7,585 nucleotides of DNA. Origin: Candidatus Zixiibacteriota bacterium (lineage in GTDB: Bacteria; SM23-81; DAOVCL01). Below, piece by piece: positions 1 through 6,250 of the stretch; positions within the stretch are counted from its first letter, which is position 1, and each line of letters opens with the position of its first letter. The notes under the pieces are model-generated. The model was not told where the DNA came from, searched no databases, and was given only the letters and a program-made list of their open reading frames with translations. The DNA is taken from NCBI GenBank assembly GCA_030670005.1, contig DAOVCL010000098.1:1-7585 (forward strand), in the 5' to 3' direction. A program made the position numbers and the translations under genes.

Positions 1-1959
1 CTCCAGATCCGCCTTCCAGGAGATAAAGAAGGTCTTCCCTCCCCTGATTAGCCCCTCCACCTCTTTGGGCTTTAGCTGGGAGGGATCGGACTCCTGGGGG
101 TTGGGATTGACCGAGAAGATCTCTATCTCCTTCCCATCAGAGAAGAGCTTCCATATCCCCTTGGTATCCACCTCAGGAATGCGGACGAGAAAGTTCGTGC
201 CTCGGAGGACCGGCTTTAAGGCCACTTTACCTCCATCCGGACGGAGGCAGGTTATCTTCCCCTCCTTCCCTTTCAAGGTTACCTCCACCCTATCCCCCAC
301 AAGGTTCTCCTTAGATGGTTGGAACCTGGTGGCTGCCAGATACCTCACCGCCCTCTGCAGGAGGGGGACGATGAGCCCTGACCTGGGCAGATCTGACCAT
401 TTTAAGTCCAGAGCAGAGGTAAGGACTATAACCCTTCCCTTTCCCACCTTCCCCTCCACCAGGGCAGGAAGGCCATTGGAAAACCAGGCCAACCCCTGAC
501 TATCCTTCTTTATCTCCCCCTGGTAGGCCAAGTAGATGGAGGGGGAGGTGATCCTCTTCCCCTGAAATATACCGAAGATGGGATGGGAATAGACCATCTT
601 CTCTAAGGAGAAGTAGATCTCCTTCTGGTGGGGTATCCCTACCAGTGGACCTAAGGTCAAGGGGGCGATATCGCTGAAGGATCCCTGATTGAAGAAGCGG
701 GGATCTATCCCCTCTCCCAGGGAGATGAATAATCCCCCTCCCCCCTCTAAGAACCCCTTAATCGCCGCCACCCGATCCGGATTGAGATCTCCTACATTAG
801 CCAAGGCCAGCACATCGAAGTCGGAGAGGAGGAATCCAGAGAGTTCCCCCGCCTCACAGGGAACTGTCTCCACGGAGAATCCCTTCTCCTGCAAGGGATT
901 TAAGGCCAACTGAAGATAGAAGACATCTTCCCTTTTGCCCCCCACACAGAGGACCTTTATCCTCTCCGGGATAATGAAGTTGAAGTATCTTCTGTTGTCC
1001 CCGTTTAGCTCGTCATCCGGGAGCTGGACCCATCCCCAATGGCTCCCACCACCCTCAGGGGTTACAGCAAACCTAACATCCCCCTCCCCTCCGGCCTTGA
1101 GATCGATGTTCTTCTGATCCATCCTCCTTCCATCCAGGAAGAGCTCAGTGGTCAGGTTGACAAAAGGGGAGGAGGAGTTGTTCTTCACCTTAGCTACAAG
1201 CTCCAAGGGTTTCCCCTTCTCCATCATTCCTCCCCCAACCAGGCTTACAGATTTGATCAGTGCGTTTCTGGGCTGGTTCTGCTCTGGATGGATGATGTAT
1301 AGCCTCACTCCGGAGGGGATCTCCAGGCCCCGGGCCAAGAGCTTTCCCCATCCATACCTGCACAGATCGGAGATCAGATAGATCTCTCGGTTGAGGTTTT
1401 TGGACTGAGAGATTATGGAGATGGCCTCGGTGAGCGCCTCCTTGATGTTTGTCCCCCCATCGGAGAGCTCCAGCTCGGCCAGCCCCTTGCCAACCAGAGA
1501 TAGATTGTGGGTGGGAGAGGGAAGAAGTGGACGGGGATGGTCGGAGAAGCTGATGAGATCGGCCTCATCCCCCTCCCTGAGCATACCAAGAACTGCCTCT
1601 CCCTTGGCCCTGGCCTGACGAAAGAGCCCACCTGCTTCCATACTTAAGGAGTTGTCCAAGAGGATCACCGCCGATATCTTGGCATGGGCCCCCACCAGGC
1701 CGGAGAGGGCACCTTTCAGCGCCGGGCGGGCAAAGGCCAAGGCCAGAAGGAGAAGGGCCAGAGTTCTCAAGATGAGGAGTATTATCTGCCTGATCCTCAC
1801 CCTCTTCATTCTCGTCTTCTGCAGAAGCCGGAGATACCTGAGGGTGCTAAAGTAGACCCTCTTTACCTTCTCCCTGTTCAAAAGGTGAATGAGAAGGGGG
1901 AGGACGGCAACAGATAGGGCAAAAAGAAAGGCCGTATTCAGAAAGGTGAGATTAAACAT
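1..1959 (-). CDS. BatA-like membrane protein with vWA domain (partial, C-terminus beyond window)
   Basis: The frame is open for 653 codons from an ATG at 1959 to the window edge, with no stop seen. The N-terminus has the BatA/aerotolerance-regulator pattern: a membrane helix (about residues 9-27) ending in LLIHLLNR, a basic stretch, and a second helix (about 57-77) ending in LAFARP. A vWA domain follows from about residue 95, with intact metal-site residues D102-x-S104-x-S106, T170 and D198. Residues about 230-333 look like a beta-sandwich (CARDB-like) segment. From residue 334 (IKVLCVGG) a Rossmann/amidotransferase-like fold follows, including a glycine-rich LEGGGGLFIS at about 404-413. A final membrane helix would be expected just past the edge, since relatives often have 650-750 residues. 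The start lies 3 bases after the DUF58 stop without a clear ribosome site, suggesting translational coupling. Its role as a membrane partner of the upstream MoxR ATPase is inferred from family context. Confidence 0.88.
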   Translation of the reverse strand, partial: MFNLTFLNTAFLFALSVAVLPLLIHLLNREKVKRVYFSTLRYLRLLQKTRMKRVRIRQIILLILRTLALLLLALAFARPALKGALSGLVGAHAKISAVILLDNSLSMEAGGLFRQARAKGEAVLGMLREGDEADLISFSDHPRPLLPSPTHNLSLVGKGLAELELSDGGTNIKEALTEAISIISQSKNLNREIYLISDLCRYGWGKLLARGLEIPSGVRLYIIHPEQNQPRNALIKSVSLVGGGMMEKGKPLELVAKVKNNSSSPFVNLTTELFLDGRRMDQKNIDLKAGGEGDVRFAVTPEGGGSHWGWVQLPDDELNGDNRRYFNFIIPERIKVLCVGGKREDVFYLQLALNPLQEKGFSVETVPCEAGELSGFLLSDFDVLALANVGDLNPDRVAAIKGFLEGGGGLFISLGEGIDPRFFNQGSFSDIAPLTLGPLVGIPHQKEIYFSLEKMVYSHPIFGIFQGKRITSPSIYLAYQGEIKKDSQGLAWFSNGLPALVEGKVGKGRVIVLTSALDLKWSDLPRSGLIVPLLQRAVRYLAATRFQPSKENLVGDRVEVTLKGKEGKITCLRPDGGKVALKPVLRGTNFLVRIPEVDTKGIWKLFSDGKEIEIFSVNPNPQESDPSQLKPKEVEGLIRGGKTFFISWKADLE

Positions 1960-1962
1960 AGC

Positions 1963-2859
1963 TTAAAAGAGATGTTTCCTTTTCTGTAGATAGGCAAAGA
2001 GGGCATAGTCCAGAGGGATTGAAGTATCCATAGGGACATACTCAATCCTGCTCTCCCCGCAATGGGTCTTATAGAGCTGAACCAGATCCCTGATCTGACC
2101 CTGATACTCTCCCCTTATCTGCCAGGGCTGGGTGAGGATTTCCTCCCCTGTCTCCATATCCACGAATATGGCCTCCCTCCGGTAGGCAAAGCTCTTCTCC
2201 ATAGGATCTAAGATGTGGAAGACTATGATCTCATTCTTTTTATATCGGAAATGTTTGAGGCCCATAAGGACATCCTCCGGCTCAGCGAAGAGATCGGAGA
2301 TGACCACCACCAGTCCCCTCCTCTTTATTTTCTCGGCTAACTGATGAAAGGTGGAGCTGACCTGGGTGGTGCGGGAGGGCTTGAGCCTCACCAGCTCCTT
2401 CAGGAGGTCGTGAAGGTGGCTTCTGGCTGAACGGGGAGGTAGGTAGCTCCTCATCCCCTCATCGAAGACGGCTAAGCCTACAGCATCCTTCTGTTTGAGC
2501 ATCAGATAGCCAAGAGCGGCCGCCAGATAGGAGCCATATTCCAGCTTGGTTAACCCATTTGAGCTATAGCCCATAGAGGCACTGGCATCCAGGAGAATAT
2601 AGGCCTTAAGGTTAGTCTCCTCCTCGTATTCCTTGATATAGTAGCGATCCGTCTTGGCATAGACCTTCCAGTCGATGCCCCTTATGGGATCGCCGGGCAT
2701 ATACTGGCGATGTTCGGCAAACTCCACCGAAAAGCCATGGTAGGGGCTGCGGTGCAGGCCGATGAGAAAACCCTCCACCACCAACCTCGCCTTCATCTCC
2801 ATTCGGGAGAGCTGGGAGAGAAACTGGGGGGAAAGGAACTTGCGATAATCCTGGGCCAT
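1963..2859 (-). CDS. DUF58 / vWA-domain protein
   Basis: This 298-residue protein has the length usual for soluble DUF58 proteins and shows no membrane helix. The DUF58 signature is visible at residues 51-64 (R51, Y53, G56-D57, R60, I62, D63, W64), followed by an A-K-T-D-R-Y stretch. A vWA-type fold begins at about residue 86, with metal-site motif D91-x-S93-x-S95, a threonine pair at 164-165 and VVVISDL ending at D189-L190. Family knowledge places such proteins beside MoxR ATPases, as presumed scaffold or substrate adaptors; no enzymatic activity is established. The ATG shares its A with the last base of the TAA stop of the ATPase gene (TAATG), and GGTGGTGGGGGAA just upstream can serve as ribosome site. 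It is the middle gene of the operon moxR - DUF58 - BatA-like. Confidence 0.93.
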   Translation of the reverse strand: MAQDYRKFLSPQFLSQLSRMEMKARLVVEGFLIGLHRSPYHGFSVEFAEHRQYMPGDPIRGIDWKVYAKTDRYYIKEYEEETNLKAYILLDASASMGYSSNGLTKLEYGSYLAAALGYLMLKQKDAVGLAVFDEGMRSYLPPRSARSHLHDLLKELVRLKPSRTTQVSSTFHQLAEKIKRRGLVVVISDLFAEPEDVLMGLKHFRYKKNEIIVFHILDPMEKSFAYRREAIFVDMETGEEILTQPWQIRGEYQGQIRDLVQLYKTHCGESRIEYVPMDTSIPLDYALFAYLQKRKHLF

Positions 2860-3854
2860 TATTCCCCCACCACCTGCAGGAGCTTGTCTACGATCTGATC
2901 CGTGTTCACCCCGTCGGCCTCGGCGGTGAAGGAGGTGACTATGCGGTGCCTCAAGACAGGCTTGGCCACGGCCCTGATATCCTCACAGGAGGGGGAATAG
3001 CGGCCCCCGAGGACTGCCCTGGTCTTGGCCCCCAGGATCATATACTGGGAGGCACGGGGGCTAGCCCCCCAGCTAACCCAATTTTTGATGAAATCCGGCA
3101 CCTCATCCTCAACAGGCCTGGTCTTTCTGGCCAGCCTCACCGCATAGCTGATCACATGGTCGGAGGCGGGAACCCTCCTCACCAGGGACTGAAGCCCAAC
3201 TATCTCCTCAGCCCTCATCACCTGGGATAGCTCCTGGGAATAGGCGCTGGTTGTCGTCTTCACGATGGTATTCTCCTCCTGGTCAGAGGGGTAATTTACA
3301 TAGATGTTGAACATAAACCTGTCCAACTGAGCTTCAGGCAGGGGATATGTTCCCTCCTGTTCTATGGGGTTCTGGGTAGCCAACACATAGAAGGGCTCCT
3401 CCAACTTGTAGGTAGTGCCGGCGGCGGTAACCTCATGCTCTTGCATAGCCTGCAGCAGGGCAGCCTGTGTCTTCGGGGGGGTGCGGTTTATCTCATCGGC
3501 TAAGATGATGTTGGCAAATATGGGCCCCTTCACGAACTTAAAGTCCCTCCTTCCGCTGGCCTTATCCTCCTCAATTATCTCCGTTCCGGTAATGTCCGAG
3601 GGCATAAGATCCGGGGTAAACTGAATTCTCTGAAATTTTAGGTCAAGGATGCGGGAAAGGGTGCTGATCATTAAGGTCTTGGCCAGACCAGGAACGCCAA
3701 TGAGAAGGCAGTGCCCTCCAGCAAGAAGGGCGATGAGAAGCTCCTCGATGACCTGGTCCTGGCCAACGATGACCTTTCCCATCTCCTTTACTATTCGATC
3801 CCGCGCCTGGACCAATCTCTCTACCCTTTTGAGATCCTCTTTCTCCTCTACCAT
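2859..3854 (-). CDS. MoxR-family AAA+ ATPase
   Basis: The protein has 331 residues from the chosen ATG, typical for MoxR ATPases. It shows Walker A GVPGLAKT (53-60), Walker B ILADE (117-121) followed by INRTPPKTQAALLQAMQE, sensor 1 LATQNP (158-163, N162), the arginine-finger region QLDRF (R179) and sensor 2 GASPR (R267). These support a hexameric ATP-driven chaperone of the MoxR class, acting with vWA partners, two of which are encoded immediately downstream. I chose ATG 3854 because GGAGG lies 5 bases before it. Longer in-frame starts exist (ATG 3866, GTG 3893), adding up to 13 residues. The GTG lies inside the left arm of an intergenic repeat and has no good ribosome site. It is the first gene of the minus-strand operon, read from the promoter at 4028-4056. 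Function is certain at family level; the client is unknown. Confidence 0.95.
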   Translation of the reverse strand: MVEEKEDLKRVERLVQARDRIVKEMGKVIVGQDQVIEELLIALLAGGHCLLIGVPGLAKTLMISTLSRILDLKFQRIQFTPDLMPSDITGTEIIEEDKASGRRDFKFVKGPIFANIILADEINRTPPKTQAALLQAMQEHEVTAAGTTYKLEEPFYVLATQNPIEQEGTYPLPEAQLDRFMFNIYVNYPSDQEENTIVKTTTSAYSQELSQVMRAEEIVGLQSLVRRVPASDHVISYAVRLARKTRPVEDEVPDFIKNWVSWGASPRASQYMILGAKTRAVLGGRYSPSCEDIRAVAKPVLRHRIVTSFTAEADGVNTDQIVDKLLQVVGE

Positions 3855-3859
3855 CTCCA

Positions 3860-3864
3860 CCTCC
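3860..3864 (-). promoter_or_regulatory. Ribosome binding site deciding the MoxR start
   Basis: On the minus strand GGAGG is followed by a 5-base spacer (TGGAG) and ATG at 3854. This is close to ideal. The two upstream in-frame candidates, ATG 3866 and GTG 3893, have only weak GAG-type or no complementarity, so the site favours the 331-residue product. Confidence 0.65.
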
Positions 3865-3884
3865 ATTTTTCTCAAATTGTGATT

Positions 3885-4017
3885 GTTCACCACTGATAAC
3901 CACGGACAAACAAAGAAAAACAGGGATCAGTAATCAGTTTACAGGAATAGCCAGCATAAGCTTCATTCTTAATTCTCAATTCATAATTGCTTTTTTCCGT
4001 GAGATTCCGTGGTGAAC
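3885..4017. repeat. MITE-like intergenic element with imperfect terminal inverted repeats
   Basis: The two ends are inverted copies of each other: 3885-3905 begins GTTCACCAC and ends CCACGG, and 3997-4017 reads the reverse, ending GTGGTGAAC. By eye 16 of 21 positions match, including nine consecutive terminal bases. The 91-base interior is A+T-rich, includes CAGGGATCAGTAATCAG and TTAATTCTCAATTCATAATT, and has no coding capacity. The element fills most of the leader between the putative moxR promoter and the moxR start. No target-site duplication is evident. It may be a non-autonomous mobile element, a remnant, or a degenerate intergenic repeat. Confidence 0.5.
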
Positions 4018-4027
4018 TGTTGCCCCC

Positions 4028-4056
4028 AATTTAATGATTAAAAAGCCTAAAGTCAA
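4028..4056 (-). promoter_or_regulatory. Putative sigma-70 promoter for the moxR-DUF58-BatA operon
   Basis: Read on the minus strand, TTGACT (4056-4051) is followed by a 17-base spacer and TAAATT (4033-4028), which matches four of six bases of TATAAT. Transcription would start near 4020 and give a leader of about 165 bases crossing the repeat element. The -35 box lies in the left arm of the 4050-4101 inverted repeat. The -10 is only moderate, so this is less certain than the plus-strand promoter. Confidence 0.5.
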
Positions 4057-4101
4057 CCCGATTCTGGATTGAGCAGGGGAAGATCAAATCGGGCTTGACT
4101 T
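4050..4101. repeat. Inverted repeat spanning both divergent -35 boxes (candidate operator)
   Basis: The left arm AAGTCAACCCGATT (4050-4063) and right arm AATCGGGCTTGACTT (4087-4101) are reverse complements apart from one extra base in the right arm. The central spacer is 23 bases. Each arm supplies the TTGACT of one divergent promoter and the conserved AATCGGG just upstream of it. This could be a two-site operator for a shared regulator or a duplicated promoter module. No regulator of this kind is visible in the window. Confidence 0.6.
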
Positions 4102-4123
4102 AGAGTTATATTTTAAGTATAAA
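4095..4123 (+). promoter_or_regulatory. Sigma-70-type promoter for the ECF sigma factor operon
   Basis: TTGACT (4095-4100), a 17-base spacer and TATAAA (4118-4123) form a near-consensus vegetative promoter. Five of six bases match in each box. Transcription would begin near 4130, about 30 bases before the sigma factor ATG. The strength of the match suggests the sigma gene is read by the housekeeping sigma rather than solely by itself. Confidence 0.7.
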
Positions 4124-4160
4124 AGGTGAAACAATCCTTAATTGCCTTCCGTAAATAGAG

Positions 4161-4727
4161 ATGAAAGAGGAGGAGAAAGAGGTAATCAAGAGGGCCATCT
4201 CTGGTGATCAGGAGGCCTACTCCCTCATCCTAAGAAGCTACCGGGATGCGGTCTTCGGCTTAGTCTACAGGATAATCAGGGATAGGGAGGAGGCTGATGA
4301 CATCACCCAGGAGACATTCATCAGGGCCTTCAAATCCCTCCGCTATTATACACCCAAGTACGCTCTCTCTACCTGGCTCTTTAGGATTGCCACCAACAGA
4401 TGCATTGATCACCTGAGGAAGAGGAAGATAAGAACTCTCTCCTTGGATCAGGGGATAGAGACCAAAACCGGAGAGCTGAGAAGGGAGATCCCGGATACCT
4501 CCGCTCGCCCTGATGAGCTCTTCTTTCAAAAGAGGAGGATGCTCTCCATTGAGCAGGCCATCGGTTCGCTTCCGCCCAAATACAGGGAGGTGATCTGCTT
4601 GAAACACAAGGAGGAGAGAACCTACGAGGAGATAGCCCAGATCTTAGATCTTCCCTTAGGAACGGTGAAGGTGAGGATATTCAGGGCCAGGGAGCTTTTA
4701 AAGAAGAAGCTAAAAAGCTTCTTATAG
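4161..4727 (+). CDS. RNA polymerase sigma factor, ECF (RpoE/SigW-like) subfamily
   Basis: This 188-residue protein has the standard two-domain ECF layout. Region 2 spans about residues 23-90. It contains the core-binding stretch EADDITQETFIRAF (44-57, with the D46-D47 pair) and the -10 recognition part STWLFRIATNRCIDHLRKRK (70-89). After a polar linker, region 4 (about 126-185) ends in a helix-turn-helix, with YEEIAQILDLPLGTVKVRIF at 155-174, for -35 recognition. It would redirect RNA polymerase to a specific gene set, often for envelope stress. The ribosome site is weak (TAGAG directly before ATG), yet no better start is present. It leads the plus-strand set, whose next genes encode exported and membrane repeat proteins. 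No zinc-finger anti-sigma gene follows in the 147-base gap. Arginine codons are 15 AGG, 5 AGA and 3 CGN. Confidence 0.95.
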   Translation: MKEEEKEVIKRAISGDQEAYSLILRSYRDAVFGLVYRIIRDREEADDITQETFIRAFKSLRYYTPKYALSTWLFRIATNRCIDHLRKRKIRTLSLDQGIETKTGELRREIPDTSARPDELFFQKRRMLSIEQAIGSLPPKYREVICLKHKEERTYEEIAQILDLPLGTVKVRIFRARELLKKKLKSFL

Positions 4728-4757
4728 CAGGTGGATAAAGCTTTGAATCAACTGAGC

Positions 4758-4779
4758 GATCAGATCTCCTGATCTGATC
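4758..4779. other. Perfect hairpin between the sigma factor and DUF4097 genes
   Basis: GATCAGATC and GATCTGATC are exact reverse complements separated by TCCT, giving a 9-bp stem with a 4-base loop. It is followed by AGAGGAAGAG rather than a T-run, so it does not look like an intrinsic terminator. It may act as an RNA processing or stability element between the two genes, or as a protein-binding palindrome. Confidence 0.5.
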
Positions 4780-4874
4780 AGAGGAAGAGACAGGACATAG
4801 TTGGGCGACCTCAGGGGATGAAGACGGTCAACAACAAAAAGGGTTAACAGCCAAGTAAAACCAAAGAGGAAAAG

Positions 4875-5927
4875 ATGCAAAGGCGTGAAGTTCTCTTTTT
4901 TATAACAGTTTTTATCCTTTTAATCTCCCAGGGGGCAGGGGCAAGGAGTAGATACGAGTATCCCTTTACCCAAAACCTTAAGATCGAACCTGGGACTGAG
5001 GTGATTATAAAGAATGTAACAGGCGATATCAGAGTCAGCCAGGGGCCTCCTGGTCAGTTGACCATAGGCGGTAAGAAGGTGATTAAGGCCTCTTCCCGAA
5101 GAATCGCTGATGCACAGGCAAAGGGAATAAAAGTAGAGGTAAAGAGGGAAAAGGGAAAGGTATGGATTGTGGTCAAAGGTGGAGGCCAGAGAAGCAGGAC
5201 TTTCTTTGGATTTTGGAGGAGGGTCTCCAGTTGGATTGATTTTAATCTCCTCGTCCCTCCAGGGACAGACTTAGAGGTCACCTCCACCAGTGGTGATATA
5301 ACAGCAAAAGGGGTAAAGGGAAGGATAACTATTAAGACAACAAGTGGGGACCTCTGTTTGCAGGGTTTCGTAGGGCCAACCATCGTGCACACTACCAGCG
5401 GTGATGTAAGCTTAAAAGGAATAGTGGGCCAGGTTAATATGGAGGGAACCAGTTCGGATCTGGACCTCTCAGGCATCAAGGGGGATATAGATATAAGCGT
5501 TACCAGCGGAGATATCGAAGGCAGGGATATTGAGGGAAACCTCACGGTGGAGGGAACAAGCGGGGATGTGGAGATAACCAGACTTAGAGGGAACTTGCAG
5601 ATATCTCTCCGTTCGGGGGAGGTGAAAGCGGATATAATCCAGGGCGGGGTGAGGGTGAAGACGACAAGTGGCGATGTCTACATCAGGGCCTCCCTCCAGG
5701 AGGGCAAGGATTACCAGGTGGACACGTCGAGCGGGGATGTTGCTTTTAAAATAAGGGAAAGGGAACCCTTTAACTTGGTGATTGATACCGCCAGCGGGGA
5801 GATCACTGCCAAAGTCCCCTTGATCATAAATTCGATTTCCAGAAACCACTTAGAGGGGAAAGTGGGAGAAGGAGGATCAACAGTAAGGATAACCACCTCA
5901 AGTGGAGATGTCGAACTTTCCCAGTAG
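4875..5927 (+). CDS. Exported DUF4097-type beta-repeat (putative adhesin) protein
   Basis: The 350-residue product starts with a signal peptide: basic MQRR, a hydrophobic core, and a probable cleavage after A-G-A at about residue 23. The mature part is built of strands marked by T-S-G-D-like turns. These occur at residues 48, 138, 156, 174, 192, 210, 228, 246, 264, 285, 306 and 342. Eight of them (138 to 264) are spaced exactly 18 residues apart, and most of those repeats carry a second glycine in the middle. This is the pattern of DUF4097 ('putative adhesin') proteins and suggests a beta-helix or beta-solenoid. The N-terminal part (24-135) is a less regular strand-rich region. No sorting motif, lipobox or second membrane helix is seen, so it is probably periplasmic or surface-associated. 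AGAGGA four bases before ATG is a good ribosome site. It lies 147 bases after the sigma factor gene, probably in the same transcript. Biochemical function is unknown. Confidence 0.9.
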   Translation: MQRREVLFFITVFILLISQGAGARSRYEYPFTQNLKIEPGTEVIIKNVTGDIRVSQGPPGQLTIGGKKVIKASSRRIADAQAKGIKVEVKREKGKVWIVVKGGGQRSRTFFGFWRRVSSWIDFNLLVPPGTDLEVTSTSGDITAKGVKGRITIKTTSGDLCLQGFVGPTIVHTTSGDVSLKGIVGQVNMEGTSSDLDLSGIKGDIDISVTSGDIEGRDIEGNLTVEGTSGDVEITRLRGNLQISLRSGEVKADIIQGGVRVKTTSGDVYIRASLQEGKDYQVDTSSGDVAFKIREREPFNLVIDTASGEITAKVPLIINSISRNHLEGKVGEGGSTVRITTSSGDVELSQ

Positions 5928-6002
5928 AATATTTTGCAACAAAACCGCGATGAAGGGAAAGCTATCAGTTCACAGCGCGGCAAGGCCGCAACCAAACAAT
6001 TC

Positions 6003-6100
6003 ACCGCAAAGGACGCAAAGTTTAAAGATTATTAACTAATCGTTTTATTTCATCTCTCTTTTGCTTTTTATTTCCTCTGCGATCTTAGCGGCTTTGCGGT
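6003..6100. repeat. Inverted pair of CCGCAAAG-type repeats
   Basis: ACCGCAAAG (6003-6011) and CTTTGCGGT (6092-6100) are perfect 9-base inverses. Both sit in longer similar segments, ACCGCAAAGGACGCAAAG at 6003-6020 and, on the other strand, ACCGCAAAGCCGCTAAGATC from 6100 down to 6081. They look like two degenerate copies of one short intergenic repeat in opposite orientation, with an A+T-rich interior. Confidence 0.5.
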
Positions 6101-6149
6101 TGCTAAGAAAAACTTTGTTAAAAAAACAAGATCTTGCAAGTTTGTGGTA

Positions 6150-6173
6150 CAGGGATCAGTTTCCAGGGATCAG
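6150..6173 (+). repeat. Short tandem CAGGGATCAG repeat
   Basis: CAGGGATCAG occurs at 6150-6159 and again at 6164-6173 (period 14). A third copy lies at 3921-3930 in the other intergenic element. Downstream, GAACCCCTGACC and GAACCCTGACG (about 6195-6220) form a similar tandem pair. Confidence 0.6.
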
Positions 6174-6250
6174 AAAAACCCAGTGGCAACCAACGAACCC
6201 CTGACCGCCGAACCCTGACGACCGTGAACTGTCACAGAAAAGGGGGAATT

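Larger units (their letters stand above)
5966..6231. repeat. Repeat-rich non-coding gap between the DUF4097 and bactofilin-like genes
   Basis: No gene is supported between 5928 and 6250. Instead there are several repeat pieces: CAGTTCAC (5966-5973) with its inverse GTGAACTG (6224-6231) near the two ends; a small GC hairpin GCGGC-AAG-GCCGC (5977-5989); inverted CCGCAAAG-type blocks; a palindrome CAAGATCTTG (6127-6136); and tandem CAGGGATCAG and GAACCCTGAC-type units (6150-6222). The GTTCAC ends and the CAGGGATCAGT unit also occur in the element at 3885-4017, which suggests related repeat families. No clear promoter or T-tailed terminator was found here. Confidence 0.5.

Noticed and set aside
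65..1917. Several plus-strand open frames of 60-144 codons
   Set aside because: They lie opposite the continuous 653-codon BatA-like frame, have low-complexity Ser/Pro-rich products and no family resemblance.
5054..5849. Minus-strand open frames of 126 and 163 codons
   Set aside because: They are antisense to the repetitive DUF4097 gene and arise from its periodic, stop-poor composition.
5283..5900. Regular 54-base spacing that could suggest a CRISPR or tandem DNA array
   Set aside because: The regularity is at protein level (TSGD turns); the DNA units are not near-identical and lie in one intact coding frame.
5977..5989. GC-rich hairpin after the DUF4097 gene as intrinsic terminator
   Set aside because: The stem is only 5 bp and no T-run follows; it is better read as part of the repeat mosaic.
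6127..6136. CAAGATCTTG palindrome as an operator for the bactofilin-like gene
   Set aside because: A 10-bp palindrome can occur by chance, no promoter boxes were found around it, and it lies within repeat-derived sequence.
6134..6250. Extended N-terminus of the bactofilin-like protein from a TTG
   Set aside because: The extension is translated intergenic repeat; ATG 6251 has a ribosome site and begins a proper signal peptide.
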